Shown here: positions 35,757 to 45,965 of the stretch, one piece after another
Layout: the number at the start of each line of letters is the position of its first letter
Position numbering within the stretch: the first letter of the stretch is position 1
Assembly (NCBI GenBank): GCA_003443635.1
Contig: CP031964.1
Coordinates: 2,078,321-2,142,320 of the forward strand
Source: Flavobacteriaceae bacterium
GTDB taxonomy: Bacteria; Bacteroidota; Bacteroidia; Flavobacteriales; Flavobacteriaceae
Length of the DNA stretch: 64,000 nucleotides
Direction of reading: 5' to 3'
Translations under genes and position numbers: made by a program
Notes under the pieces: generated by a model
What the model was told of the DNA's origin: nothing
What the model saw: only the letters and a program-made list of their open reading frames with translations
Databases searched by the model: none

Positions 35757-36725
35757 TTAATTTTTATTGTTTGCTTTAATTTCATTTCCATCTGCATCAT
35801 ATTGCTTTGCTTTCTTTCCAAATAATGAAAAATGCACATAACGTTTTGGGTTGAGTTTCATGTCTTCTAATAATTCTTCAACCTGTTTTGATGCACCAGC
35901 TAAATTATCGTATAATGCTTCATCTTTTAATAATTTCCCTACAGTACCTTCTCCATTTTCAATAGATGCTAAAATTTTATCAAAATTATTTAAGGTAGAT
36001 TTTAATCCATTTATTGTTTCATTAAGGTTTGCAGATGCAATTGAATCTGTAATACTTGATAAATTAGATGAAATATCTTCAACATTTGTTATAGTATTGC
36101 TTAATTTTTCTTCATTATTTTTTATGAGATTATTAAGCGATTTAGAAGTTTCTTTAAATGAAGTTATTGTAGTAGTTAACTCTGCAATTGCATTTTTTAA
36201 ATTATTCTTGGTTTCATAGTCTAAAACGGAGTTTATATTGGTTAAAGTAGAATCTGCACTAACCATAATAGTTTGTATTTTTTCTTGTAATGGCGTTACA
36301 GTTTCTCCAATTAAATCTGTTAACCCACCTTTAATACTACCTTCTAAATAATCTCCTTTTTCAGCATTTTCTGCATTGTCAAAAGCTGGAAGTATTTGGA
36401 TAGCCTTTCCTCCTAAAAGACCATTATCAAAAAGTTCTACAATACTATTTTTTGAAAATTTAAAATCACTATCGACTGTTAAGGTTACTTTTAATTTCCC
36501 TGAGCCATCTCCAACAAAATTTACACTTTGTACACGACCTACTGTTAAGCCATTAATTAATACCGGAGCCGAAGGTGCCAATCCCCCAACGTGATTATAA
36601 ACTGTGTGAAATGTACGTGAAGAGTTTAATAAATTATCTCCTTTTAAATAATTATACATCCATATTAATAATAATAATCCTGAAATTACTAATATGGCGG
36701 TCCTGACTTCTCTAGAAATTTTCAA
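35757..36725 (-). CDS. MCE/MlaD family lipid-transport protein
   Basis: A 322-residue protein with one N-terminal transmembrane helix (TAILVISGLLLLIWMYNY) and an MCE domain (about residues 40-115: VGGLAPSAPVLINGLTVGRV is the MCE core). The rest is a long Asn/Ser/Thr-rich coiled region. MlaD-type proteins form rings that carry phospholipids across the periplasm with MlaE/MlaF permease; those partner genes are not visible in the window. It sits between the amidase and the Fe-S membrane protein genes. Confidence 0.88.
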   Translation of the reverse strand: MKISREVRTAILVISGLLLLIWMYNYLKGDNLLNSSRTFHTVYNHVGGLAPSAPVLINGLTVGRVQSVNFVGDGSGKLKVTLTVDSDFKFSKNSIVELFDNGLLGGKAIQILPAFDNAENAEKGDYLEGSIKGGLTDLIGETVTPLQEKIQTIMVSADSTLTNINSVLDYETKNNLKNAIAELTTTITSFKETSKSLNNLIKNNEEKLSNTITNVEDISSNLSSITDSIASANLNETINGLKSTLNNFDKILASIENGEGTVGKLLKDEALYDNLAGASKQVEELLEDMKLNPKRYVHFSLFGKKAKQYDADGNEIKANNKN

Positions 36726-36785
36726 TACAAATAGTTATTGTTTAGAGACAAAATTAGTAATTAATTTAAAAAGAATGCTTCTAAT

Positions 36786-37877
36786 TTATCGGAGTTTTTT
36801 AATATCGTCTAAAGGAATTTGCTCACCATCTCTAAAAGCTACTATAAAACAAGTTTTATAGCCTTTAATTTTTGCTTCTTCCATGTTTTTTTTAATGGTG
36901 GAATAGTTTGAAGTTTCTCCATAAAAATATTTATAGCCGTTACCATAATTAGTTCTAGAAATATTTCTTAAACCATTAAAGTTATAAGGTTTTGTTTCTA
37001 ATTTACGTGATCCAGCTGCAATTTGCACTTTATAAATAATGTCATTATCTAATACAATTTCTTTTTCCTTTTCAATTACCGAACCATTTGATGCAATTAA
37101 AAAATCAGAATTTAGATTATTTTTATATTTTATAATTGCATCTGTTATAGCTGATGCCATTTGAGTTTTTCCTTTTTTAGAATTTAAATATGCACCTTCT
37201 TTTTTATAAGATAAAAAGCCAGTTTCAACTAATACGCTTGGCATATATGTTTGATGTAATACTATAAACCCTGCTTGCTTTACGCCTCTACTTTTTCTTT
37301 TTATTTTATTCTTAAAACTATCTTGAATATAAGTCGCTAATAAAATACTTTGATCTAAATAATCTTCTTGTAAGAGTGCTAATCCAATTAATGATTCTGG
37401 AGAATCTGGATTAAAACCTTCGTAGTTTTTTTCATAATCTTCTTCTAAAAAAATAACTTCATTTTCAGCTTTTGCAACATTAAAGTTAGTCTCATTTCGT
37501 TTAGTACCTAATACCCATGTTTCAGTTCCATTGGCTTGGCTAGTATGCCCATTACAATGTATTGACACAAATAAATCTGCATCAGCTTTATTTGCAATGG
37601 CTCCACGCTTATGCAAATCAACAAATACATCTGTTTTACGAGTGTATATAACTTCAATATCTTTATGTTTTTCAAGAGCTTTACCTATATTTAAAGCAAT
37701 TGCTAGAGCTATATCTTTTTCTTTAAACCCATTCCAAGTATTTCCAGGATCATTATCTCCATGACCCGCATCTAAAACTACTTTAAACTTATCTCTAGAT
37801 GGCTGTGCAAAAACCACAGTTGTTAATAAAAATATAAAGAATACTAAAAGGGATTTCATTTTCGTTTGCATAAACAC
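36786..37877 (-). CDS. N-acetylmuramoyl-L-alanine amidase (Ami_3) with SPOR-like tail
   Basis: Peptidoglycan amidase that cuts between N-acetylmuramate and L-alanine. After the signal peptide comes an Amidase_3 domain (about residues 30-250): VVLDAGHGDNDPG near 33 has the zinc His, VFVDLHKRGAIANKADADLFVSIHCNGH near 83-110 has more ligands, and VLVETGFLSYKKEG near 213 the catalytic Glu. The last 90 residues (YKVQIAAGSRKLETKPYNF onward) look SPOR-like. Met7 (MKSLLVFFIF) gives a better signal peptide than Met1, so the start may be 37859. It heads the envelope cluster and diverges from lptD. Confidence 0.92.
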   Translation of the reverse strand: MFMQTKMKSLLVFFIFLLTTVVFAQPSRDKFKVVLDAGHGDNDPGNTWNGFKEKDIALAIALNIGKALEKHKDIEVIYTRKTDVFVDLHKRGAIANKADADLFVSIHCNGHTSQANGTETWVLGTKRNETNFNVAKAENEVIFLEEDYEKNYEGFNPDSPESLIGLALLQEDYLDQSILLATYIQDSFKNKIKRKSRGVKQAGFIVLHQTYMPSVLVETGFLSYKKEGAYLNSKKGKTQMASAITDAIIKYKNNLNSDFLIASNGSVIEKEKEIVLDNDIIYKVQIAAGSRKLETKPYNFNGLRNISRTNYGNGYKYFYGETSNYSTIKKNMEEAKIKGYKTCFIVAFRDGEQIPLDDIKKLR

Positions 37878-37946
37878 TTAAACGGCTTAAAAACTAGGTT
37901 TATTTTAAATTTTATTTTTTTTGCTTAATAAAATAAACCAAAAAAA

Positions 37947-37960
37947 TATATGTAACTTTG
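37947..37960 (+). promoter_or_regulatory. Promoter core of lptD
   Basis: TATATGTAACTTTG ends in an exact TAnnTTTG box (37953-37960) and repeats the 14 bases before the MutS2 gene. Its last three bases are the in-frame TTG at 37958, so that codon is not the start if this box is the promoter. Confidence 0.55.
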
Positions 37961-38008
37961 GCAATTCAAAAACCGAGCCATACTTTTACAAAAATACATC
38001 TAAAAGCG

Positions 38009-40681
38009 TTGCAAACAAACATCTTTAATATACTTTTTGCCCTAAGTTTTACAGTGTTTATAAACACTTTTGGTTACACTCAAGATGTAGGTGATAAAAA
38101 TAAAATTATTAAACCAAAAGAGAATGATTCTATTTCTAATCTAAGGGAACAAGACACAATTAAACAGGATACTTTAAAGGTGAAAAAAGAAGGGGCTCTA
38201 ACCGATAAAGTAATATATAAAGCAAAAGGCTATATCGCTTCTGAAGGTAAAAAAGCTATTTTATATGATGAAGCAAAAGTAAATTATGGCGTATATGAAA
38301 TTACTGCAGGAATTATAGTTATTGATAACGCTACAGGTCTTGTTTATGCTGGCCGTATTAAAGACTCGTCTGGAGTGTATTTGCAAAAGCCAATTTTTAA
38401 ACAAGGTGGACAAGTTATAGAATCTGATTCTATACAGTTTAATATTGAATCAAAAAAAGCATTGATTTGGAATTCTAAAACAGAGCAGGAAGGCGGTACT
38501 ATTTTCCCTGAATTAAGTAAGAAAGAGAATGATTCTACTTTTTATATATCCAATGCAAAATTTACAACTTCTGAAACTCCTGAAGATCCTGAATATTATT
38601 TTTTAGTTAGAAAAGGGAAAGTTGTTCCTGGTAAAAAAATAGTTACTGGTCTTACAAATTTATTTATTGCAGATGTACCAACACCTATAGGTGTTCCGTT
38701 TGCTTATTTCCCTTTAACAAAAAAACAAACATCAGGAGTTATATTTCCAACGTTTGGAGAGCAGAATGAAAGAGGGTATTTTATACAAAACGGAGGTTAT
38801 TATTTTGCTATTAGTGATTATTTAGATCTCGCTGTTCTTGGAGATTATTATACAAATGGTAGCTATGCTCTTAATTTAGAAAGTAATTATAGAAAGCGTT
38901 ACAATTATAACGGCATTTTTAGTTTTAGATTTGAAAATTTATTAATAAGTGAACGTGGGTTTCCAGATTTTTCACAATCTGAGATTTATAATCTAAGATG
39001 GACTCATAGAAAAGATGCAAAATCAAATCCAAATTCTACATTTTCTGCTTCTGTAAATATAGGAAGTAGTACTTTTTTTCAAGAATCTTTAAATCAACTT
39101 ACAACCTCTAGTTTCTTAAATAATACATTAACGTCTTCCGTATCTTATTCCAGAAGATTTCAAACAGTTCCTGAGGTAAGATTTAGTTTAACTGCGACTC
39201 ACTCACAGAATACTCAAACCGAAAGTATTAATTTAACACTACCAACATTTCAAGCTAGTGTGGATCGTATTTTTCCTTTTGCTCCAAAAGTAGGAAGTAA
39301 AAAGGGAATAATACAAAATATAAACTTGCAGTACAATGTACGGGCAGAAAATAGGATACAAACTACTGATTCTGATTTTTTCACAAGTAGAATGTTTGAC
39401 AATGCACTTATTGGAGCAAGGCATACCATACCTATTAATACTAATTTTAAATTATTAAAACATCTCAGTTTTAGTGCAAATGCAAATTTTGAAGAAACTT
39501 GGACGCTTAATACTATTAATAGGTTTTTTGATGAAACAACACAGGAAATAGTTACTGAAGACATAGATGGGTTTGATTCGTTTAGAACATATAATTTTAG
39601 TGCTAATCTAGGTACCACTATATATGGACAAGCAAATTTTGGAGAGAATAGTAAATTACAAGCTATCCGACATGTTATACGGCCTAGTATTTCTTATAGT
39701 ATTAACCCTGCTTTTAATCAGTTTTTTGACAATGTTGAAGTAGTTGATGCAAATGGAACTACAGTTGGAGAATTAGAACAAGAATTTTCTCGATTTGAAG
39801 GCTCGTTATTTGGAGCTCCTGGGAATCAATTTTCCAGTAATATAGGGCTTACTGTAAGTAATAATATTGAAGCAAAAATAAGAAGCAAAAATAAAGATGG
39901 AAAAATAGAATCTAAGAAAATAGTTATCTTCAATAATTTAAATTTATCTACAAATTATAACATATCTGCAGATTCCTTAAACCTAAGCCCTATAAGAGTT
40001 ACTGGTGGTACAAAGTTATTTAAAGATTTAGACATAAATTTCGGAGCTACTTTTGATCCTTATGCTCTAGATAATAACAATAATAGGATCAATACATTTA
40101 ATATTAATGCTGGTGGTGGTTTGGCTAGGTTAACTACTGCTAACGCCACTGCTAGTTATAATTTCTCGAGTAAAAGCTTTAGTAATAAACGTCAAAAAAA
40201 CGAAGCAGCAAGGCAAGAATCGTTAAGAAATGGTGGTAGAGAAGATGATTTGTTTGGTGTTTCTCAAAATTTTGCAAATCAACAATTTAATCAAGAAGAA
40301 GAAAATAAAAAAGAGCCTGATCAAAAAAATAGTGAATTTTATAATTTTAAAATCCCATGGAGTTTAAGGCTTGCATATACTGTAAATTACAACAATGCAA
40401 GAGGTCAGAACGAAATTGCTTCTCATTCAATAATGGCATCAGGGGATATTCAATTATCTCCTAGATGGAGCATTGGAGTTTCTTCAGGGTATGATGTTCT
40501 TAATAAAGGAGTAACATTTACTCAATTTAGGTTTACAAGAGATCTAGAAAGTTGGAGAATGGACTTTACCTGGGTACCATTTAGTACTCGTAGTTCATGG
40601 AATTTCTTTATTGGAGTAAAAGCACCTATTTTAGAAGCTCTTAAATACGAAAAGCGTAGAGAAAGAGATAGACAGCTTTAG
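38009..40681 (+). CDS. lptD: LPS-assembly outer-membrane protein LptD
   Basis: Outer-membrane beta-barrel that inserts lipopolysaccharide into the outer leaflet. Seen: a signal-like segment (IFNILFALSFTVFINTFGYTQ), an OstA-like N-terminal domain with YDEAKVNYGVYEITAGIIVIDN, and a long barrel of strands rich in aromatic and Asn residues ending near RSSWNFFIGVKAPILEALK. No ATG fits the N-terminus. The frame is open from TTG at 37958, but that codon lies inside the TAACTTTG promoter box; the next in-frame TTG at 38009 gives QTNIFNILFALS as a good signal peptide, so I prefer it. LptD in Bacteroidetes is usually longer than E. coli LptD, as here (about 890 residues). Confidence 0.85.
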   Translation: MQTNIFNILFALSFTVFINTFGYTQDVGDKNKIIKPKENDSISNLREQDTIKQDTLKVKKEGALTDKVIYKAKGYIASEGKKAILYDEAKVNYGVYEITAGIIVIDNATGLVYAGRIKDSSGVYLQKPIFKQGGQVIESDSIQFNIESKKALIWNSKTEQEGGTIFPELSKKENDSTFYISNAKFTTSETPEDPEYYFLVRKGKVVPGKKIVTGLTNLFIADVPTPIGVPFAYFPLTKKQTSGVIFPTFGEQNERGYFIQNGGYYFAISDYLDLAVLGDYYTNGSYALNLESNYRKRYNYNGIFSFRFENLLISERGFPDFSQSEIYNLRWTHRKDAKSNPNSTFSASVNIGSSTFFQESLNQLTTSSFLNNTLTSSVSYSRRFQTVPEVRFSLTATHSQNTQTESINLTLPTFQASVDRIFPFAPKVGSKKGIIQNINLQYNVRAENRIQTTDSDFFTSRMFDNALIGARHTIPINTNFKLLKHLSFSANANFEETWTLNTINRFFDETTQEIVTEDIDGFDSFRTYNFSANLGTTIYGQANFGENSKLQAIRHVIRPSISYSINPAFNQFFDNVEVVDANGTTVGELEQEFSRFEGSLFGAPGNQFSSNIGLTVSNNIEAKIRSKNKDGKIESKKIVIFNNLNLSTNYNISADSLNLSPIRVTGGTKLFKDLDINFGATFDPYALDNNNNRINTFNINAGGGLARLTTANATASYNFSSKSFSNKRQKNEAARQESLRNGGREDDLFGVSQNFANQQFNQEEENKKEPDQKNSEFYNFKIPWSLRLAYTVNYNNARGQNEIASHSIMASGDIQLSPRWSIGVSSGYDVLNKGVTFTQFRFTRDLESWRMDFTWVPFSTRSSWNFFIGVKAPILEALKYEKRRERDRQL

Positions 40682-40716
40682 AATCATTTAAACTAATACA
40701 TATAATAATATATTTT

Positions 40717-41097
40717 ATGAAAACTATAATTACTACATCAAAAGCACCAGCTCCAATTGGACCATATAATCAAGCTGTTTTAAATAACAACATACTTTAT
40801 ACATCAGGGCAAATTGCTTTTCACCCAGAAACAATGGAGCTTATTTATGATGATATAAAAACAGAGACTAAACGTGTAATGGAAAACTTAAAAGCAATTT
40901 TAGATGAAGCAGAAATGACTTTTGAGAATATCATAAAAGCGACTATTTTTATTAGTGATATGGATAATTTTGGACAGATAAACGAAGTATATGGAACTTA
41001 TTTTAATGATGATACTGCTCCTGCACGCGAATGTGTGCAAGTGGCGCGTTTACCAAAAGATGCTAATGTAGAAATTAGCATGATTGCAATGAAGTAA
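40717..41097 (+). CDS. ridA: RidA family enamine/imine deaminase
   Basis: A 126-residue RidA protein, which hydrolyses reactive 2-aminoacrylate-type enamines formed by PLP enzymes. The family landmarks are here: SKAPAPIGPYNQAV at the N-terminus, ILYTSGQIAF, and the substrate arginine in APARECVQVARLPKDANVEI near residues 104-122. It follows lptD by 35 bases on the same strand, a common flavobacterial order, and a strong terminator follows. Length is normal. Confidence 0.95.
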   Translation: MKTIITTSKAPAPIGPYNQAVLNNNILYTSGQIAFHPETMELIYDDIKTETKRVMENLKAILDEAEMTFENIIKATIFISDMDNFGQINEVYGTYFNDDTAPARECVQVARLPKDANVEISMIAMK

Positions 41098-41123
41098 AAC
41101 AAAATTATAATTTAAATAGATCA

Positions 41124-41158
41124 AAAAAAGCATCATAATAGTTTATGATGCTTTTTTA
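41124..41158. terminator. Bidirectional intrinsic terminator
   Basis: AGCATCATAA and TTATGATGCT form a perfect ten-pair stem with loop TAGT, flanked by A and T runs. It separates the convergent ridA and M16 protease genes. Confidence 0.88.
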
Positions 41159-41166
41159 ATATATTT

Positions 41167-44022
41167 TTAATTTTTTATTTGTTCATTTAATAAAATTGGA
41201 TCACCAAACCCTAGATCTTTCAATCGCTCCAATTGTGTTTTCGCATCACCAACAACCAACCAATTCATTTTACTTGGATCTAAATATTTTTTAGATAATT
41301 TTTTAATTTCTTCTACGGTCATATTATTAACAATAGCTTCACGTTCTTTAATATAATTATCACTAAAATCATAAGCGCTAATATTTCTTAACATATTTAA
41401 CTTTGCTCCTGCAGTTTCAAATGCTCTAGAATTACTTTTTACTAAAAACTGTTTTGTCGTTGCCAAATCAGCTTCAGTATAATTAGGTCCATAATTATTG
41501 AGGATTTCTTTTATTAATTGAGTAGATTCTAAGGTAACATTGGTTCTTACACGACTAAAAATTGTAAAATCTCCTTTATCTTTAGTTCCAGAAAAACCTG
41601 AGCCAATTCCATAAGTATAGCCTTTACCTTCTCTTAGTTCTTGAGTTAACTGTGATGCAAATCCACCGCCACCAAGGATATAATTCATAATTGTTGCCGG
41701 ATAATAATCTTTATCGTTAACGGCCAAAGCAGGATAACCTATATTTAACACAGATTGTTTTGCTCCAGGAACATCATAAAAATAAATTTTTGATGCTTGA
41801 GGTTGTTCAGGAACTGTGTACTCAGGAATAGTTACAACTTTATTTTCCCAGCGATCATTAATATTTTTCAATGAAGTAACAACAGTATTTTGATCTATCG
41901 CTCCAACAACGTGCATTTTTGCTATGGAAGGAGAAAAATTATTATTATAATATGCTTTTAAATCTTCAATAGTTATTGTATTTATCGTCTCTATATCCCC
42001 AAGAATATTCTTAGATTTAATGTTATCTTCTCCATATGTAAGCACATCATATGCTGCATTGGCTATTGCATTAGGATTTGCTTGTTGTTGTAATAACTGA
42101 CTCGATACACTTTGTTTTGCTAAATCAAATTCATTAGCGTCCCAACGAGGTTCTAATATAATTTCTTCAAGTAATTTTAAAGTCTCATCATAATTTCTAG
42201 CTAAAGTATTTCCCGTTATTGTAATATTCTCCTTAGTAGCAAACATATTAATAGATGCGCCTAATTGTTGAATAGCTTCTTCTAATTCTTTAGGCGTTTT
42301 TGTGGCCGTTCCCTTAGTTAACATATCGGTTAATAGGTTAGCAACTCCTGTTTTATTAAAATCTTCTAATAACTGTCCTCCTTCAATCACAATATTAAAT
42401 TGCACTAGTGGTACTTCATTACTTTCAATTCCATAAAGTTCTAATCCGTTAGATAATTTATCTTTCCATACTTTCGGAATAGTAACCGAAGGTGATTCTC
42501 CATAAGGAGGTTCTTCAGTTCTATCAAAAGATGAAGGTGTACGCTCGTATTCAGCTGCAATAGATGCATCAAATGTTTCTTCTGCTCCTTGTGTAATTTT
42601 TTCTTCTACAACTTCAGCTTTAATAGATCCGTTTAATGCTAAATCTAATTGCCCTTTTGGAACAAAACTCGTTGCTATAAAATTCTTTCCTTTTATATAT
42701 TTATTAAAAACATGCATTACATCTTCCTTAGTTACAGCGAGGATGTTTTGAATATCTTCATTGATAAAGCCTGGGTTATCAGCAAAAATATTATATTGTG
42801 CTAATTGAAATCCTTTCCCTAAAACGCTTGACAATCCATTATAAAATCCTGTTTCCTGACCTGCTTTAATTCTGTTTAGATCATTCTCAGGGATGCCATC
42901 TATTCCAAATTTATCTAACGCTATATTAATTACATTTTCCACCTCATCTAATTGCTTTCCAGAAAATGCTCTAACAGATAAATGTAATTGCCCTGCCAAT
43001 TCAGAAGTTCGATTAAACATACGTACGTTAGATGTAAGTTTAGCATCTTCAACTAAAGCTTTATACAAGGGAGCATTTTTCCCTCGTGACAAATATTGAG
43101 TCAGTACTGTTAAAGCGTAAGCATCTTTACTATATTGTTCTACTGTAGGCCAAACCATTGTTAACTCTGGCAATCTCGCAAAATTATCTTCGTGATATAA
43201 TTTTATTGTTTCTTGTACAACACCATTTCTTACAGTTAAAGGAGTGATTTCGCCTCCACTAGGAATTTCATCAAAATATTTTTTTACCCAAGCTTTAGCA
43301 GTGGCACTATCAAAATCCCCAGATATTACTAAAGTTACATTGTTAGGAACATACCAATGTTTAAAAAATTCTTTTACATCATCTAGAGTTGCATTTTGAA
43401 GATCTTCTAGAGAACCTATAACTTGCCAGTTATAAGGGTGATCTTTAGGGTAAAGGTTTTTATCTATGACATAATTGGTATGTCCATAAGGGTTATTATC
43501 TACACTTTGACGTTTTTCGTTTTTAACTACTTGTTTTTCTTTCGCCAAAACAGGATCTGTTACTGTATTAATAAACCATCCTAATTTATCTGCTTCTGCC
43601 CAAATCATTTTCTCTAAAGCATCTTTTGGAACCGTTTGAAAATAATTAGTACGATCTCTAGAGGTTGATCCATTAGCACCTGAGCCTCCAATGCGTGCAC
43701 TCATTTTATCTAATCCTCCTTTACCTAAATTCTCTGATTCTAAAAATAATAAGTGTTCAAATAAATGCGCAAAACCTGTACGCCCTTCCTTTTCTCTTGC
43801 AGATCCTACATGAGCTGTTAAAGCAACAGCTACTACTGGATCTGAACGATCTATATGAAAGACTACATCTAAGCCATTATCTAATTCAAATTTTTCGTAT
43901 TCAATATTGAAATCAGTAACTACTTCTTCTTTTGATTCTGAAGAATTACAAGCTATAAGAAATACTAGTAAAAGTCCAAGAATAATTTTTTTAATCATTA
44001 GTATATTTTTATAATTAAACAC
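41167..44022 (-). CDS. M16 family zinc protease lipoprotein
   Basis: A 951-residue insulinase-type protease with two M16 pairs. Its zinc motif HxxEH reads HLFEH (residues 86-90) in the first half; the second half, from about residue 510, lacks it and is the usual inactive partner. A signal with lipobox LIAC (Cys25 of the called frame) shows a lipoprotein in the envelope. Met9 (MIKKIILGLLLVFLIAC) is the better start, at 43998. It stands alone, convergent with ridA. It may degrade peptides or process an exported protein. Confidence 0.9.
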   Translation of the reverse strand: MFNYKNILMIKKIILGLLLVFLIACNSSESKEEVVTDFNIEYEKFELDNGLDVVFHIDRSDPVVAVALTAHVGSAREKEGRTGFAHLFEHLLFLESENLGKGGLDKMSARIGGSGANGSTSRDRTNYFQTVPKDALEKMIWAEADKLGWFINTVTDPVLAKEKQVVKNEKRQSVDNNPYGHTNYVIDKNLYPKDHPYNWQVIGSLEDLQNATLDDVKEFFKHWYVPNNVTLVISGDFDSATAKAWVKKYFDEIPSGGEITPLTVRNGVVQETIKLYHEDNFARLPELTMVWPTVEQYSKDAYALTVLTQYLSRGKNAPLYKALVEDAKLTSNVRMFNRTSELAGQLHLSVRAFSGKQLDEVENVINIALDKFGIDGIPENDLNRIKAGQETGFYNGLSSVLGKGFQLAQYNIFADNPGFINEDIQNILAVTKEDVMHVFNKYIKGKNFIATSFVPKGQLDLALNGSIKAEVVEEKITQGAEETFDASIAAEYERTPSSFDRTEEPPYGESPSVTIPKVWKDKLSNGLELYGIESNEVPLVQFNIVIEGGQLLEDFNKTGVANLLTDMLTKGTATKTPKELEEAIQQLGASINMFATKENITITGNTLARNYDETLKLLEEIILEPRWDANEFDLAKQSVSSQLLQQQANPNAIANAAYDVLTYGEDNIKSKNILGDIETINTITIEDLKAYYNNNFSPSIAKMHVVGAIDQNTVVTSLKNINDRWENKVVTIPEYTVPEQPQASKIYFYDVPGAKQSVLNIGYPALAVNDKDYYPATIMNYILGGGGFASQLTQELREGKGYTYGIGSGFSGTKDKGDFTIFSRVRTNVTLESTQLIKEILNNYGPNYTEADLATTKQFLVKSNSRAFETAGAKLNMLRNISAYDFSDNYIKEREAIVNNMTVEEIKKLSKKYLDPSKMNWLVVGDAKTQLERLKDLGFGDPILLNEQIKN

Positions 44023-44076
44023 TTTTTTATTTTAAAAAATGAAGTCTAAAGGTAATAACTTTTGTGGATTATTAAG

Positions 44077-44937
44077 TTATAAATTATCGACATGATATTT
44101 TACTAATCCTTCAATAGGTCTTCTTTCGAAATTTCCAACTACGAAATTCATCTCTTTGGCAATCTCACGTATTTGCTCTTGACATAAAAATGCTATAGAT
44201 CCTGCAAAATGTACTGGTACTTTATCTAACACGTCTTTATATTGCATAATCATTGTTTTAGTAAATAATCGAATTCCTTTTTTTATGAGAGCATCGATAT
44301 ATGTAGAATCTTTATTTAAAAACATGAATTCTGCAAAAGATGCTAAATAAGCATTGGGATTGGGTTGCTTATACAAGTTGTATTTTATAGCATCGGCTTC
44401 TAAATTATACTTATCTGTAAATAAATTCTTTATATCATCAGGCATTAAGTTAAAATAATAATCTCTTAATAATTGTTTGCCAAAATAATTACCTGAAGCA
44501 TCATCCATAATGGAGTATCCTAAGGATTCTACATTTTGATGTAATTCTTCACCATCATAATAACTACAATTAGAGCCTGTTCCTAAAATACAAACTATTG
44601 CAGCTTCACTTGGTGTTGTGATAGTAGAATAAACTGCAGCAAAAGTATCTTCTTTTACAGATACTTTTGCTTGAGGGAAAAATTCTTGTAAAACATTTTT
44701 AAGCATTTGCCGTGGTTTTTTAGTACCACAACCTGCACCATAAAAAAATACATTATTTACTTTTTCTCTATTTTCTTTAAGAATCTTATTTTTTTTAATA
44801 TTCTTAAAAAGTTTTTTCCTTTCTAAAATTGCAGGATTTAACCCTTTAGTACGCTGCTTTTCATATAACTGATTTCCTTTATCATCAATTGTTAACCAAT
44901 CACATTTTGTAGAACCACTATCTACTATTAAAATCAT
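44077..44937 (-). CDS. BadF/BadG-type N-acetylglucosamine kinase-like protein
   Basis: A 286-residue sugar kinase of the BadF/BadG/BcrA/BcrD ATPase family. The phosphate-binding motif is SGSTKCDWLTID near the start, and a second, GTGSNCSYYDGE, lies near residue 121, with the DDASGNYFGKQLL helix after it. Family members phosphorylate N-acetylglucosamine from cell-wall turnover. It sits 12 bases downstream of gapA and probably closes the pfkA-gapA operon; the substrate is inferred from the family, not proved. Confidence 0.82.
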   Translation of the reverse strand: MILIVDSGSTKCDWLTIDDKGNQLYEKQRTKGLNPAILERKKLFKNIKKNKILKENREKVNNVFFYGAGCGTKKPRQMLKNVLQEFFPQAKVSVKEDTFAAVYSTITTPSEAAIVCILGTGSNCSYYDGEELHQNVESLGYSIMDDASGNYFGKQLLRDYYFNLMPDDIKNLFTDKYNLEADAIKYNLYKQPNPNAYLASFAEFMFLNKDSTYIDALIKKGIRLFTKTMIMQYKDVLDKVPVHFAGSIAFLCQEQIREIAKEMNFVVGNFERRPIEGLVKYHVDNL

Positions 44938-44949
44938 ATAAACTTGATA

Positions 44950-45960
<1,011 letters not shown>

Positions 45961-45965
45961 CTATA

